A DNA stretch of 64,000 bases from CAJCIS01 sp965276755 (GCA_965276755.1 OZ255625.1:3286001-3350000), one strand, 5' to 3'; counted from the first letter of the stretch, positions 8,083 to 17,556 are shown. The notes: generated by a model not told the origin, from the sequence alone. A program made the numbers and translations.

Positions 8083-9351
8083 TTAGGCTGCAAGCCTCTC
8101 CACAATCTGCGGCAATCCCGGCACCCGCTCCGCCGGCCCCATCGCCGCCAGCGTCGGCCGCCCGCGAAACACCCGCGCCGCCGCGCGCCGCACGTCTTCG
8201 ACCGTCACCGCATCGATCTTGGCCACCGTCTCCGCGGTCGGAATCAGCCGCCCGAATACCTGGAATTGCCGCGCCAATTGCTCGCATCGGCTGCCCGTGC
8301 TTTCCAGCGACATCAAAAGCGACGCCTTGGTCTGCGTGCGGGCGCGACGCACCTCCGCCTCGTTCGCGTCGATCTGCACGCGCGCCAATTCTTCGAGCGT
8401 GACCGGGACCAGTTCGGCGGCCTCGTCCTCGCCCGTGCCGGCGTAAATGCCGAACAATCCGCCATCCATATACGGTGCGGCAAAACTGTAGATGCTGTAG
8501 ACCAAACCACGCTTTTCGCGAATTTCCTGGAACAGGCGGGACGACATCCCCCCGCCCAGAAGTGTGCTCAGCAGCAACGCCGGATAGTAGTCCGGGTCCG
8601 CATAGCCGACGCCGGGAAAGCCGAGCACGATATGCACCTGATCCAGATCGCGCGTTTCGCGGAACTCGCCGCCGCCGTAAACGCCGGGCGTGGCGCCATG
8701 CGGCATGTCGGCGCGCAAATCGGCGAAATGCGCGGCCACGAGATCGACGACGCGCTCGTGTTCCAGATTGCCCGTGGCGGCGACAACCACGTTCTTGGCC
8801 GCGTAATGGCTGTGCATGTAGGCGGCAATTTCCTGGCGCTTCAGGTTGCGGATGATCTCCTCCGTGCCGAGAACCGGCCGGCCCATCGCCTGTGAAGGGT
8901 AGGCGGCCTCCTGAAAATGGTCGAAGATGATGTCGTCCGGCGTGTCGTTGGCCTGGCCGATTTCCTGGAGGATCACGCCGCGCTCGCGCTCCACTTCGTC
9001 GGGCGCGAACACCGAATGCGTCAGGATATCGCCGATGATGTCGGCGCCCAGTGCGAGGTCCTCTTTCAGCAATTTGACGTAATAGGCGGTCTGCTCGCGC
9101 GCGGTGTAGGCGTTGATATGGCCGCCGACGTTTTCCACAGCTTCGGCTATTTCGGCAGCGGAACGGCGCTCGGTGCCCTTGAAGGCCATGTGCTCGAGGA
9201 AATGGCTGACGCCGTTCTGGCCCGCCTCCTCGTTGCGCGTGCCGCTGGCGACGTAGGCGCCCAGCGAGACCGTCTCGACGCGATCCATGCGTTCGGTGAC
9301 GACCGTCAGGCCGGAGGGGAGGGTGGTGACCTGTACGGCCTCGGGGGTCAT
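8083..9351 (-). CDS. M16 family zinc protease (mitochondrial-processing-peptidase-like)
   Basis: This 422-residue protein has the inverted zinc motif HFLEH at residues 50-54 with the distal Glu in ERGVILQEIGQ (near residue 130), so the active half of an M16 peptidase appears intact. The Gly-rich stretch MDGGLFGIYAGTGED lies in the second domain. The start ATG overlaps the thrC stop by 4 bp (ATGA), giving translational coupling; thrC-M16 adjacency is common in alphaproteobacteria. No signal peptide is seen. The substrate in bacteria is not established. Confidence 0.93.
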   Translation of the reverse strand: MTPEAVQVTTLPSGLTVVTERMDRVETVSLGAYVASGTRNEEAGQNGVSHFLEHMAFKGTERRSAAEIAEAVENVGGHINAYTAREQTAYYVKLLKEDLALGADIIGDILTHSVFAPDEVERERGVILQEIGQANDTPDDIIFDHFQEAAYPSQAMGRPVLGTEEIIRNLKRQEIAAYMHSHYAAKNVVVAATGNLEHERVVDLVAAHFADLRADMPHGATPGVYGGGEFRETRDLDQVHIVLGFPGVGYADPDYYPALLLSTLLGGGMSSRLFQEIREKRGLVYSIYSFAAPYMDGGLFGIYAGTGEDEAAELVPVTLEELARVQIDANEAEVRRARTQTKASLLMSLESTGSRCEQLARQFQVFGRLIPTAETVAKIDAVTVEDVRRAAARVFRGRPTLAAMGPAERVPGLPQIVERLAA

Positions 9352-10745
9352 GCAGCATTCCTTGAGGAAAAGGCGCGGAGTTCGGCCTGGATTTCGGCCA
9401 GGTCGTTGCCCGCGGTCGAGAAGCGTTCGGGGCGAGCATACAGGTCGGCCAGGTGCGGCGGCAGGGGGGGGCGGAAGCCTAATGCGCGCTCGATCGTGTC
9501 GGGAAACTTGGCGGGGTGGGCGGTGGCGGTGACCACCACCGGCACGCCTTGAGGGGCGAGCGCGACCGCGGCGATGGCCGTGGCGGTGTGCGGGTCGGCC
9601 AGGTAGCCGCTGGTGCGCCAGGTGGCTCGTATCTGGTCCAGCGTGCCGGCATCGTCCAGGCGCAGGCCGGTGAATTCGGCGCGGGCGGCCTGCCAGGCGG
9701 CATCCGGCACGTCCATGCGGCCGGTGTGGCGGAAGCCGGTCATGATGGAGGCGGTGCGCTGGGCGTCGCGGCCCAGGAGTTCGAACAGGAGGCGCTCGAA
9801 ATTGCTGGAGACGCCTATGTCCATGCTGGGCGTAACGCTGGGTTCGACGGGGCGGGACGACATGTCGTTATCAGCCAGGAAGCGCGTCAGGATGTCGTTG
9901 TGGTTGCTGGCGACGAGTAGCCCGGCCACTGGCAGGCCCATGCGGCCGGCCGCCCAGGCTGCCAGGACGTTGCCGAAATTGCCGGTGGGCACGGCGAAGC
10001 TGATCGCGCGGTCGGGCGCGCCGAGTGCGAGGGCCGCGCTGATGTAGTAGGGGATTTGGGCGGCGATGCGCGCCCAGTTGATGCTGTTGACCGCGGAGAG
10101 GCGCATGGCGCCGCGAAAGGGCGCGTCGGCAAAGGCGGCTTTGACCAGGTCCTGGCAGTCGTCGAAATTGCCGCGCACGGCGATGTTGCGGACGTTGGGG
10201 GAGTTCACCGTCGTCATCTGGCGGCGCTGGACTTCGCTGGTGCGGTCCAGCGGGTGGAGGATGGCGATGTCGACATGCGTGCTGTCGCGGCAGGCCTCGA
10301 TGGCGGCCGAGCCGGTGTCGCCGGAGGTGGCGCCCAGGATGGTGATGCGGTCCTCGCGTTTGGCGAGCACGTGTTCGAAGAGGCGGCCGAGGAGCTGGAG
10401 GGCGAGGTCCTTGAAGGCCAAAGTGGGGCCGTGGAACAGCTCGGCCACCCAGATATCGGGGCCGATCTGGACGAGGGGGACGATGGCGGGGTGGGTGAAG
10501 CCGGCGTAGGCGGCTCGGCAGAGGGTGAGCAGGGTTTCGTAGGTGACAGCGCCTTCGGCGAAGGGAGCGATGATGCGGGCGGCGAGGTCGGCGTAGGGCA
10601 GGCCGCGGAGGGCGCGAAGTTCGGGCGCGGAGAAGTGGGGCCAGGTGGCGGGCATGGTGAGGCCGCCGTCTTCGGCTAAGCCCGTGAGCAGGGCGCCGGC
10701 GAAGTCTTGGGCGGGGGCCTGACCGCGGGTGGAGAGGTAGAGCAT
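9348..10745 (-). CDS. thrC: Threonine synthase
   Basis: Threonine synthase converts O-phosphohomoserine to threonine with pyridoxal phosphate. The 465-residue product has the N-terminal MLYLSTRG, the PLP-lysine region HGPTLAFKDLALQ and the phosphate-binding ILGATSGDTGSAA. The reading frame is open further upstream (to 10835), but homology starts at MLYLSTRG, so ATG 10745 is chosen. The length fits alphaproteobacterial ThrC. It is upstream of and overlaps the M16 gene. Confidence 0.95.
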   Translation of the reverse strand: MLYLSTRGQAPAQDFAGALLTGLAEDGGLTMPATWPHFSAPELRALRGLPYADLAARIIAPFAEGAVTYETLLTLCRAAYAGFTHPAIVPLVQIGPDIWVAELFHGPTLAFKDLALQLLGRLFEHVLAKREDRITILGATSGDTGSAAIEACRDSTHVDIAILHPLDRTSEVQRRQMTTVNSPNVRNIAVRGNFDDCQDLVKAAFADAPFRGAMRLSAVNSINWARIAAQIPYYISAALALGAPDRAISFAVPTGNFGNVLAAWAAGRMGLPVAGLLVASNHNDILTRFLADNDMSSRPVEPSVTPSMDIGVSSNFERLLFELLGRDAQRTASIMTGFRHTGRMDVPDAAWQAARAEFTGLRLDDAGTLDQIRATWRTSGYLADPHTATAIAAVALAPQGVPVVVTATAHPAKFPDTIERALGFRPPLPPHLADLYARPERFSTAGNDLAEIQAELRAFSSRNAA

Positions 10746-10916
10746 GCGGGGTAGATAGGGGGTGTGGGCGGCGGGGCCAACTGCGGGGTGGGGCTTCGGC
10801 GAACAGGTTGTGAGGGGCTCCCCGTCTCTGCGCACGGGCTCGGGGCGAAACGGGCCGCGCAGGCTGCCGCGAGGCCATCTTTTTCAAGTCTTTTTACTAT
10901 TGTATTTTGAAATAGA

Positions 10917-11567
10917 TCAGCTATCCCAGGTCCCAACAATTAAGCCCATATTTAGACTCTTAAGACGCGGCTTGAGTGATTCAGCGTGCGCTCGTTTGGC
11001 AAAATGCGACACCAGGACTAAGCAGATATTGGTTGGGTTATGCTCTGCCGGGGAGTCCGAACATATTGCTTGGAGACGCCCCTGGCCTTCAGCGGGTTCT
11101 GGATAGCGGTCGCTGGACTGTTTCATCGCCCAATATTGTGCTGCTGCGGCCATGCGCTCGACGGAATTGTAGCTGTTGAATGGTTGCCCTGCGGCATCAC
11201 GAGCAATGGACGCAACAGCATAACAATTCTTGCTGAACCTGTTCGTCGTGCTGCTCATGTGCGCGAGATCGCTCTCAACCTCCACGAGGGCGAGGGGCGT
11301 GCGGGCATTTGTATTATCATAGACAATCAAATCAATAATCCGCCGCCTTGCGGTCCCTTCCACAATCAAACCCTCGGGTGAGTATCGCTGCCAAATCCGC
11401 ATTTTTGCCGCGAGAAAGTGTTCCCTGTCCTTCTCATCTACAAAATAGCCGGCTTTCGTCAGAGCACCTCCAACGACACGACAGACCTTCGCCTCGCCTT
11501 CTTTATTGCGGCCGACTTGCCGCTCCGGAATTGCGTCACGAATGATCATTGCGATTTCTTCAGACAT
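10917..11567 (-). CDS. Hypothetical protein with a nuclease-like core
   Basis: This 216-residue protein is not one I can name. Residues 70-105 or so read RRRIIDLIVYD then PLALVEVESDLAHM, an Asp strand followed by a hydrophobic strand ending ExE, which recalls the PD-(D/E)XK nuclease core with Glu in place of the usual Lys. Base composition is visibly less GC-rich than thrC or mutS, which suggests acquisition by transfer. No ribosome site is obvious, and no methyltransferase or restriction partner adjoins it. It lies next to an antitoxin that has lost its toxin. Confidence 0.6.
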   Translation of the reverse strand: MSEEIAMIIRDAIPERQVGRNKEGEAKVCRVVGGALTKAGYFVDEKDREHFLAAKMRIWQRYSPEGLIVEGTARRRIIDLIVYDNTNARTPLALVEVESDLAHMSSTTNRFSKNCYAVASIARDAAGQPFNSYNSVERMAAAAQYWAMKQSSDRYPEPAEGQGRLQAICSDSPAEHNPTNICLVLVSHFAKRAHAESLKPRLKSLNMGLIVGTWDS

Positions 11568-11606
11568 TGTGTTTGCCCGCCGATGTAGCTCAGTTGATAG
11601 GACGCT

Positions 11607-11960
11607 CTACAAACGCGGCGTCGAGGATACTGCGTCTGTGGCTTGCGGACGCTGCGACGCCAGCGATAAGCTCAGCTCCCCTGGTTTACGCGGCCACTCC
11701 GTCGCGCCATGGATGACGCGGGCTATGTCCAAATCCTGGCCGGTGAGCCTGGGAAGTTCGAGATCGACATCCCCGATTGCCGCAAAGCGGTCATGAATTC
11801 GGTCATAAAGACTGCGAACCAGCCTTTTCGGCGGCTCCTTGAGAGTGGCCTGGAGGATGCGCCTGGCCTCCGCCTCCATCGAGTGTCCGTGCTGCGCTGC
11901 CCGGAGACGCAGCCGCTCCTTGATCGCGGGGTCGAGGTTGCGAATCGTGATGCTGCTCAT
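11607..11960 (-). CDS. Orphan FitA-like ribbon-helix-helix antitoxin with an altered C-terminus
   Basis: The N-terminal 60 residues or so match FitA-type antitoxins: MSSITIRNLDPAIKERLRLR, then AAQHGHSMEAEARRILQ, then a DRFAAIGDVDLELP tail. Such antitoxins bind their own operator and neutralise a PIN-domain toxin whose gene normally overlaps the 3' end. Here the frame runs on for about 40 unrelated residues to 11607, and no PIN toxin follows. This looks like deletion of the toxin and fusion to downstream sequence. ATG 11960 is chosen because homology begins there. Confidence 0.7.
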   Translation of the reverse strand: MSSITIRNLDPAIKERLRLRAAQHGHSMEAEARRILQATLKEPPKRLVRSLYDRIHDRFAAIGDVDLELPRLTGQDLDIARVIHGATEWPRKPGELSLSLASQRPQATDAVSSTPRL

Positions 11961-12057
11961 GGCGGTTGGCGTAACTCTAACTGGCATAACATCATAGTAT
12001 TGATGATTTCGTTGATGTCGATGCATCCGTTGGTATCACGTGCCGAGTAGCATGAGC

Positions 12058-12107
12058 GACGGGCGGTCTGCTGGGGCTGGCGTATACCCCAGCCACATGC
12101 CCCTCAG
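12058..12107 (+). repeat. Element A right arm with an internal substituted palindrome
   Basis: It begins GACGGGCGGTCTG, carries the inner palindrome GCTGGCGTATACCCCAGC and ends CCACATGCCCCTCAG. The outer parts match element A right arms; the centre is replaced. Confidence 0.7.
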
Positions 12108-12216
12108 CTGTTTTCCTTCCCTCACCACCTAAGCGCCGCTCCCGCCGCGGAGGCGCGCCATCAAGGATCTGGGCGAGAGCGTGCAAGCGCCCGGCCGCGC
12201 TTCTATGCTTTGCCAA

Positions 12217-14811
12217 ATGCCCGACACCGCCCCCCCGAGCGCCGCCGCCAGCGCCTCGCCCGCCATGGCGCAATGGTTCGCGCTCAAGGCGCGGCACCCG
12301 GACGCGCTGCTGTTCTTCCGCATGGGCGATTTCTTCGAAATGTTCTTCGATGACGCCCACGCCGCCACCGCCGCACTCGACATCGCCCTGACCCATCGCG
12401 GCGAGCATGCCGGCGCGCCGATCCCAATGTGCGGCGTGCCCGTCGGCACGTCGGACCTCTACCTCGCGCGCCTGATCCGCCGCGGCTTTCGCGTCGCCAT
12501 CGCCGAGCAGATGGAGGATCCCAAGCTGCGCGTCGGCAAAGCCCCCCTCAAGCGGGACGTGGTGCGCCTGATCACCCCAGGCACGCTGACAGAGGACAGC
12601 CTGCTCGACAGCGCGCGCCCCAATTTGCTGCTGGCCCTTGCTGCCACGGCCGAGCAAACGGGTGCCGCGTGGCTGGACGTCTCCACCGGGCTGTTCGAAA
12701 CCGCACCCGTGGCGCCTGGCGGCCTGGCGGCCCTGCTCGGCCGGTTGGACCCGGCGGAAATCCTGGCGGCCGAGACATTCGCGCTCGGCGATTTTGCGCC
12801 CCGACGCGCGCCGGCCATGGCCGCCCCGCCTCCGCTGGCCGCGCGTCGCCGCCTGGCCGAAGCCTTCGGCGCCGCCAGCCTGGATGCCTTCGGCACGTTT
12901 TCCGACGCCGAGGCCGCGGCAGGCGCGCTGGCGCTGGATTACGTGCGCCTGACCCAGGCCGGCAACCTGCCTCGCCTGTCCCGCCCCGTGCCCACGGGTG
13001 CGAGCGCGCAGATGGAGATGGATGCCGCCACCCGCGCCAGCCTGGAAATCCTGCGCACGCGTGAAGGCGGGGAGACCCTGACCCTGTTTGCCAGCGTCAA
13101 CCGCACGCTGACCCAGCCGGGTGCGCGCCTGCTGGCCAACTGGCTCGCCGCCCCGCTGACCGAGCCCGGCGCCATTGCTCAGCGGCAGGATGGCTGGGGC
13201 TGGCTGATCGCCACGGTGCCCGCGCTGGCGGCCCTGCGGCAGGCGCTGCGCGGGGCGCCGGACATGGCGCGCGCGCTCGCACGGCTTTCGTTGGGGCGGG
13301 GCTCGCCGCGCGATTTGGCTGCCATTCGCGTGGGCCTCGCCGCGGCAGCAGGAGCGGCCGCCGCGCTGGAAGGGGCCGTGCCTGCTGCTTTGGCCGAGAC
13401 GCGCGAGGCCCTGCAGCCGGCCCCCGCGCTCGCTGGTTTGCTGGGCCGCGCCTTGGCCGAGGCGGTGCCCGCGCGCCTGGAGGAGGGCGGGGTCATCGCG
13501 CCCGGCTACGACGCAGAACTGGACGCCCACCGCCGCCTGCGCGATGACAGCCGGCGCGTCATCAGCCAGATGCAGCTGGATTTCTGCCAGGCCTTCGGCG
13601 TGGCCAGCCTGAAGATCCGCCACCACGCCCAGCTTGGCTATATCCTTGAAGCGCCTGCTGTTGCGGTCGAGGGGCTGCGCGCGCGGCCCGAACTGACCCT
13701 GCGCCAGGGCATGGCCAATGGCGCGCGCTTCACCCACCCCGCGCTTTCGGACCTGGATCGGCGTATTACCGAGGCCGCCGATCGTGCCGCCGCGCGCGAG
13801 CGCCTGGTCGTGGCAACCTTGGTTACCGAGACGCTGGCCCACAGCGCGGCGCTGGCCGCCGCGGCAGAGGCGCTGGCCGGGCTCGACGTGCTGCAATCCT
13901 GCGCGCGCCTGGCAGAGGGTGGCGATTGGTGCCGGCCCGTGGTCGAGGACACGGAGAGCTTTTGCGTGACCGCCGGGCGTCATCCCGTTGTGCAGGCCGC
14001 ACTGGCCCAGGACCGCTCCGCTTCGGCGAGCTTCGTGCCGAATGATTGCGACCTCTCGCCCGATCGGCGCGTGCTGCTGCTGACCGGGCCCAACATGGCC
14101 GGCAAATCGACCTATCTGCGGCAGAATGCGTTGATTGCGATAATGGCGCAGGCCGGGCTGCCGGCGCCGGCGCGCGCGGTGCGGCTGGGCGTGATCGACC
14201 GTCTGTTCAGCCGCGTGGGCGCGGCTGACGAGCTGGCGCGCGGGCGGTCGACCTTCATGGTGGAAATGACCGAGACGGCGGCGATTTTGCACCAGGCGGG
14301 GCCGCGCAGCCTGGTCATCGTGGACGAGATCGGCCGCGGCACGGCGACGCTGGACGGGCTGGCGATTGCCTGGGCGGTGCTGGAGGCGCTGCACAGTCAG
14401 TTGCGCTGCCGCACCATCTTCGCCACGCATTTTCATGAATTGGCGCAATTGACGGGGACGTTGCCGCGGCTTTGCCCGCACATGATGCGCGTGCGCGAAT
14501 GGCGGGGCGAGGTGGTGTTTTTGCACGAGGTGGCGCCGGGTGCCGGGGGCCGCAGTTGGGGCGTGCACGTGGCGCGCCTGGCGGGTGTGCCTGCTGGCGT
14601 GGTGCGCCGTGCCGGCGTGCTGCTGGCGGGGCTGGAAAAGGGGCGGGCGCCGATGATTGCGGAGTTGCCGCTGTTTGCGGCGTTGCCTGCGGTTGAGAGC
14701 GCGCCCGATCCGGTGCTTGCGGTGCTGGCGGGGATTGATCCTGAGGTGCTGAGCGCGCGGGAGGCTTTGGCGCTGGTTTATCGGCTTAAGGAAATGATGG
14801 CGGCGAAGTAA
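12217..14811 (+). CDS. mutS: DNA mismatch repair protein MutS
   Basis: MutS recognises mismatches and recruits MutL. The mismatch-binding Phe-x-Glu motif is in FFRMGDFFEMFFDDA (N-terminal 50 residues), followed by PMCGVPVGTSDLYLARLI of domain I. The ATPase has Walker A GPNMAGKST near residue 624, Walker B VIVDEIGRGTATLDG and the helix signature FATHFHEL. About 864 residues is normal. Starts at GTG 12181 and ATG 12205 are also in frame; ATG 12217 is chosen by usual length, with no clear ribosome site to decide. It is convergent with the VOC gene across a T-rich hairpin. Confidence 0.96.
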   Translation: MPDTAPPSAAASASPAMAQWFALKARHPDALLFFRMGDFFEMFFDDAHAATAALDIALTHRGEHAGAPIPMCGVPVGTSDLYLARLIRRGFRVAIAEQMEDPKLRVGKAPLKRDVVRLITPGTLTEDSLLDSARPNLLLALAATAEQTGAAWLDVSTGLFETAPVAPGGLAALLGRLDPAEILAAETFALGDFAPRRAPAMAAPPPLAARRRLAEAFGAASLDAFGTFSDAEAAAGALALDYVRLTQAGNLPRLSRPVPTGASAQMEMDAATRASLEILRTREGGETLTLFASVNRTLTQPGARLLANWLAAPLTEPGAIAQRQDGWGWLIATVPALAALRQALRGAPDMARALARLSLGRGSPRDLAAIRVGLAAAAGAAAALEGAVPAALAETREALQPAPALAGLLGRALAEAVPARLEEGGVIAPGYDAELDAHRRLRDDSRRVISQMQLDFCQAFGVASLKIRHHAQLGYILEAPAVAVEGLRARPELTLRQGMANGARFTHPALSDLDRRITEAADRAAARERLVVATLVTETLAHSAALAAAAEALAGLDVLQSCARLAEGGDWCRPVVEDTESFCVTAGRHPVVQAALAQDRSASASFVPNDCDLSPDRRVLLLTGPNMAGKSTYLRQNALIAIMAQAGLPAPARAVRLGVIDRLFSRVGAADELARGRSTFMVEMTETAAILHQAGPRSLVIVDEIGRGTATLDGLAIAWAVLEALHSQLRCRTIFATHFHELAQLTGTLPRLCPHMMRVREWRGEVVFLHEVAPGAGGRSWGVHVARLAGVPAGVVRRAGVLLAGLEKGRAPMIAELPLFAALPAVESAPDPVLAVLAGIDPEVLSAREALALVYRLKEMMAAK

Positions 14812-14822
14812 GGAAGAAGGCA

Positions 14823-14844
14823 GTTCTTTTTTGAAAAAAAGAAC
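14823..14844. terminator. Bidirectional intrinsic terminator
   Basis: GTTCTTTTTT and AAAAAAAGAAC form a hairpin with A/T tracts on both sides, between the convergent mutS and VOC genes. The same GTTC-T-tract/A-tract-GAAC design recurs at 36584-36694. Confidence 0.75.
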
Positions 14845-14857
14845 CAAAAAACTTTTT

Positions 14858-15283
14858 TCAGTAGTTTGGCCATAGGCCGGGGGTTGCGACTTCGATCGAG
14901 TGGTTGTCGGGGTCGCGGAAGTATAGACTTGTGCCGCCGCGTGGCCACGTTATTTTGCTTTCGACGGCAATGCCTTGATGCGAGAGATGGGCTTCCCATT
15001 CCGACAGCGTATCGGCGGGGATGGCGAAGGCGAGATGCTGGCGGCCGGTGGCGTCATGGCCGGGAATTTTGCCCATCGGCGTTTCGCTGCCCTGCACGGA
15101 GCCGCCGCGCGCAAAAAGCAGCAGGACGCCGCGGGCGGGCACGCCGAGAGCGACCATGCGTTCGTCCTGCAAGTAGAGGGGCAAACCGAAGAGGCGCGCG
15201 TAGAAGTCGCGGCTGCGGTCAAGGGAGGCGACGTAGAGAGAAGTTTCGAGTACGTGGGTTATCGGGGCGAGGCGATTTGTCAT
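14858..15283 (-). CDS. VOC family (glyoxalase-like) protein
   Basis: The 141-residue single-module vicinal oxygen chelate protein starts with HVLETSLYVASLDRSRDFYARLFGLPL and ends with TSLYFRDPDNHSIEVATPG, the two halves of the betaalphabetabetabeta fold. Candidate metal ligands are the first His of HVLE, His in RQHLAFAIP and Glu in HSIEVAT. Members include glyoxalase I, fosfomycin-resistance enzymes and extradiol dioxygenases; the sequence alone does not say which. It is a single gene, convergent with mutS. Confidence 0.88.
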   Translation of the reverse strand: MTNRLAPITHVLETSLYVASLDRSRDFYARLFGLPLYLQDERMVALGVPARGVLLLFARGGSVQGSETPMGKIPGHDATGRQHLAFAIPADTLSEWEAHLSHQGIAVESKITWPRGGTSLYFRDPDNHSIEVATPGLWPNY

Positions 15284-15439
15284 GGGCGCTTGGTCCTCCG
15301 CATAAGCTTAGCGCATGGATTGGTCATCAATCGCGAACGTGCCAGTTCAAGGAGGAAGTAGCAAAACGAGCTCTTTTATGCGATGGAACAACAGGCCACA
15401 TCCGGATATTTTGTCGGCGACTGACGTAAGGGACCAGCT

Positions 15440-16437
15440 TTGTCAAAGGAAATTAGAGGCAAGGTCGATTTCTGTGATCAACACGCGGTGACGGGTTGGA
15501 CCAACGCGACGTCACTGGAGGTCTACGTCAACGGTGAAATTTGCGGCCAAGCAGTCATGGAAGATTTGCGCGGTGACGTTGTCGCTGAAGGTGTTGAAGA
15601 AGCACGTCATTTCCGATTTGTGTTTCTCTCGCCTTTGTGGCTGACCGACCGTGTAACACTTAGGTTGTCAAACAACTGCCTTTTGGCACCAGAACAGGGC
15701 AACACCCATCTTGAGCGACTGATGCTGCTAGTTTCAGAGTTCGACTTCACGCGGCCTGGTCTGGAGTTCGGTCCCTTGGATCGGCCAACGGTACCTCGCA
15801 AGCACGCGAAGGTCTACTACGTAGACCACACGGACCAGCAGAGTCTAAGAAGCAAATTGGCGCACTTCCCGGACGTCGACCAACATCGGATCGTATCGAT
15901 CGACTATGTCTGGACCAACGAGTGCTCCCTCAGCCATGTGGTGCAAGACCAGAGATTCGCATGGGTTCTGGCCTCCCACGTAGCCGAGCACATCCCCGAT
16001 TTCATCGGCTGGCTTCAGCAAGTAGAGGAAATACTGGATGATGGGGGTTGCGTCTCACTCGCACTTCCCCACAGCGAACGAACGTTTGATGCGTGCCGTC
16101 CAGTTTCAACGTTCGAAGAACTCGTCGCTGCCCACATCATCAAGTTGGACCGTCCAAGCCCGCATCAGGTTCTTGGGCATATTCTTGGTGTTTCAGAGTG
16201 GTCCGGGACGAATTTGCGGAAGCCGGAGAACGAAGCAGGATTACGCAACGCGGTCTCTATGGCACGCCTGCCAATGCAGGAGAATATGTCGACGTGCACT
16301 GCCACGTCTTTACGCCAAAATCGTTTGCGGAGTGCTACACTCTTGTTCAGAGATGCGGACTCGTGGGTTTGACGCTGGGTTCTGTCATTGAGATCCATGG
16401 CAACGAGTTTTTCGTGCGGCTCGCCAAGGACCCCTGA
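15440..16437 (+). pseudogene. Frameshifted SAM-dependent methyltransferase with an N-terminal beta domain
   Basis: From TTG 15440 (AAGGGA upstream) the frame encodes a beta-rich domain (IRGKVDFCDQHAVTGWT, LEVYVNGEICGQAVMED) of the kind seen in glycan-modifying enzymes. A class I methyltransferase domain follows: LEFGPLDRPTVPRKHAKVYY, VPVDYVW-like SIDYVW and ASHVAEHIPDFIGWLQQVEE. After PSPHQVLGH the frame loses similarity and ends at 16372. The expected continuation (GEYVDVHCHVFTPKSF, EIHGNEFFVRL) is in another frame that ends at 16437. A frameshift therefore lies between about 16170 and 16275. Composition is less GC-rich than the neighbours, and it is isolated from other glycan genes. Confidence 0.75.
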
Positions 16438-16509
16438 CCGGCCTCAGCACATTGACCTTAACAGCGTTTAGTGTTCCCCTCCCGCCAAACGTCCAAAGCA
16501 AAAACACCC

Positions 16510-17556
16510 ATGTCCGACACGCAAGCAACCGTCCTGGTCACCGGCGGCTCCGGCTACATCGCCGGCTTCTGCATCGCCCACCTGCTCGCCCAGGGCCACA
16601 CTGTGCACACCACGGTACGCAGCCTGGCGCGAGAGGCGGAAATCCGCGCCACACTGGCCAAGATCGCCGACGCCGGCGCCGCAAAGGGGGGCGAGCGCCT
16701 GCGCTTCTTCGCCGCCGACCTTAACGCAGACGGCGGCTGGGAGGAGGCCACGCGCGGCTGCACCTACGTCCAGCACGTCGCCAGCCCCCTGCCAAGCGGT
16801 GCCGTCCGCGACGACGACGAACTCGTCCGCCCCGCGCGGGACGGCGCGTTGCGCGTCATGCGCGCGGCGCAGGCCGCCGGTGTTGCGCGCGTGGTGATGA
16901 CCGCGAGCACCGCCGGCATTGCCTACGGCCACGGCAGCTACGACACGCCCAAGACCGAGGCTGATTGGTCCGATGAGACCAACCGCACCGACACCTCCGC
17001 CTACGAACGCAGCAAGACGATTGCCGAACGTGCCGTGCGCGCCTGGTTCGCGGCCGAGGGCGGCGCGCTCGAACTGGTCACCATCCATCCCGGCGCCGTG
17101 CTGGGGCCGGTGCTGGGGCGGGATTTCTCCGCCTCGATCGAAATCGTCAAAAAGCTGATGGAAGGCTCGGTCCCCGGCGTGCCGCGCTTCGGCTGGCCGC
17201 TGGTCGATGTGCGCGATATTGCGGACCTGCATTATCGCGCCATGGTGGCCCCGAACGTGGCAGGCGAGCGCTTTATCGGCGCCAATGATTTCTGGTGGAT
17301 GAGCCAGGTTGCCGCCACGCTGAAAGCCGAGTTGGGCGACAAGGCCAAGCGTGTGCCCACCAGGGCTATTCCCAATTTCCTTGTGCGCCTGTCGGCCATG
17401 TTCGATCCCGTGGTGCGCGAACGCCTGTTCGAATTGGGCAAACATCGGCCCGTTTCGCACGAGCATGCGCAGCACGTTCTGGGCTGGACACCACGGCCGA
17501 ATGGGGAGGCTGTGCTCGCCACCGCGCGGAGTTTGCTGGCTGAAGGACTGGTTTAA
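16510..17556 (+). CDS. Extended SDR, NAD(P)-dependent aldehyde/dihydroflavonol-reductase-like
   Basis: The 348-residue protein has the Rossmann motif TGGSGYIAGFCIAHLL (GxxGxxA form), the active-site Ser region MTASTAGIAYG and the catalytic YERSK (YxxxK). VTIHPGAVLGPVLGRDF is typical of the dihydroflavonol-4-reductase/aldehyde-reductase branch of extended SDRs, which reduce a carbonyl next to a larger group. ATG 16510 is chosen at the start of homology, although the frame is open from 16471. No operon partner identifies the substrate. A B-type palindrome starts at its stop codon. Confidence 0.88.
   Translation: MSDTQATVLVTGGSGYIAGFCIAHLLAQGHTVHTTVRSLAREAEIRATLAKIADAGAAKGGERLRFFAADLNADGGWEEATRGCTYVQHVASPLPSGAVRDDDELVRPARDGALRVMRAAQAAGVARVVMTASTAGIAYGHGSYDTPKTEADWSDETNRTDTSAYERSKTIAERAVRAWFAAEGGALELVTIHPGAVLGPVLGRDFSASIEIVKKLMEGSVPGVPRFGWPLVDVRDIADLHYRAMVAPNVAGERFIGANDFWWMSQVAATLKAELGDKAKRVPTRAIPNFLVRLSAMFDPVVRERLFELGKHRPVSHEHAQHVLGWTPRPNGEAVLATARSLLAEGLV

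Noticed and set aside
11581..11620. Intact tRNA gene
   Set aside because: Only a 5' D-arm-like stretch is present. The D-stem does not close properly and no T-loop or acceptor 3' strand follows.
11992..14847. 951-codon minus-strand open frame opposite mutS
   Set aside because: It is an antisense reflection of GC-rich mutS codons; the translation is low-complexity Arg/Gln/His-rich and unlike any protein.
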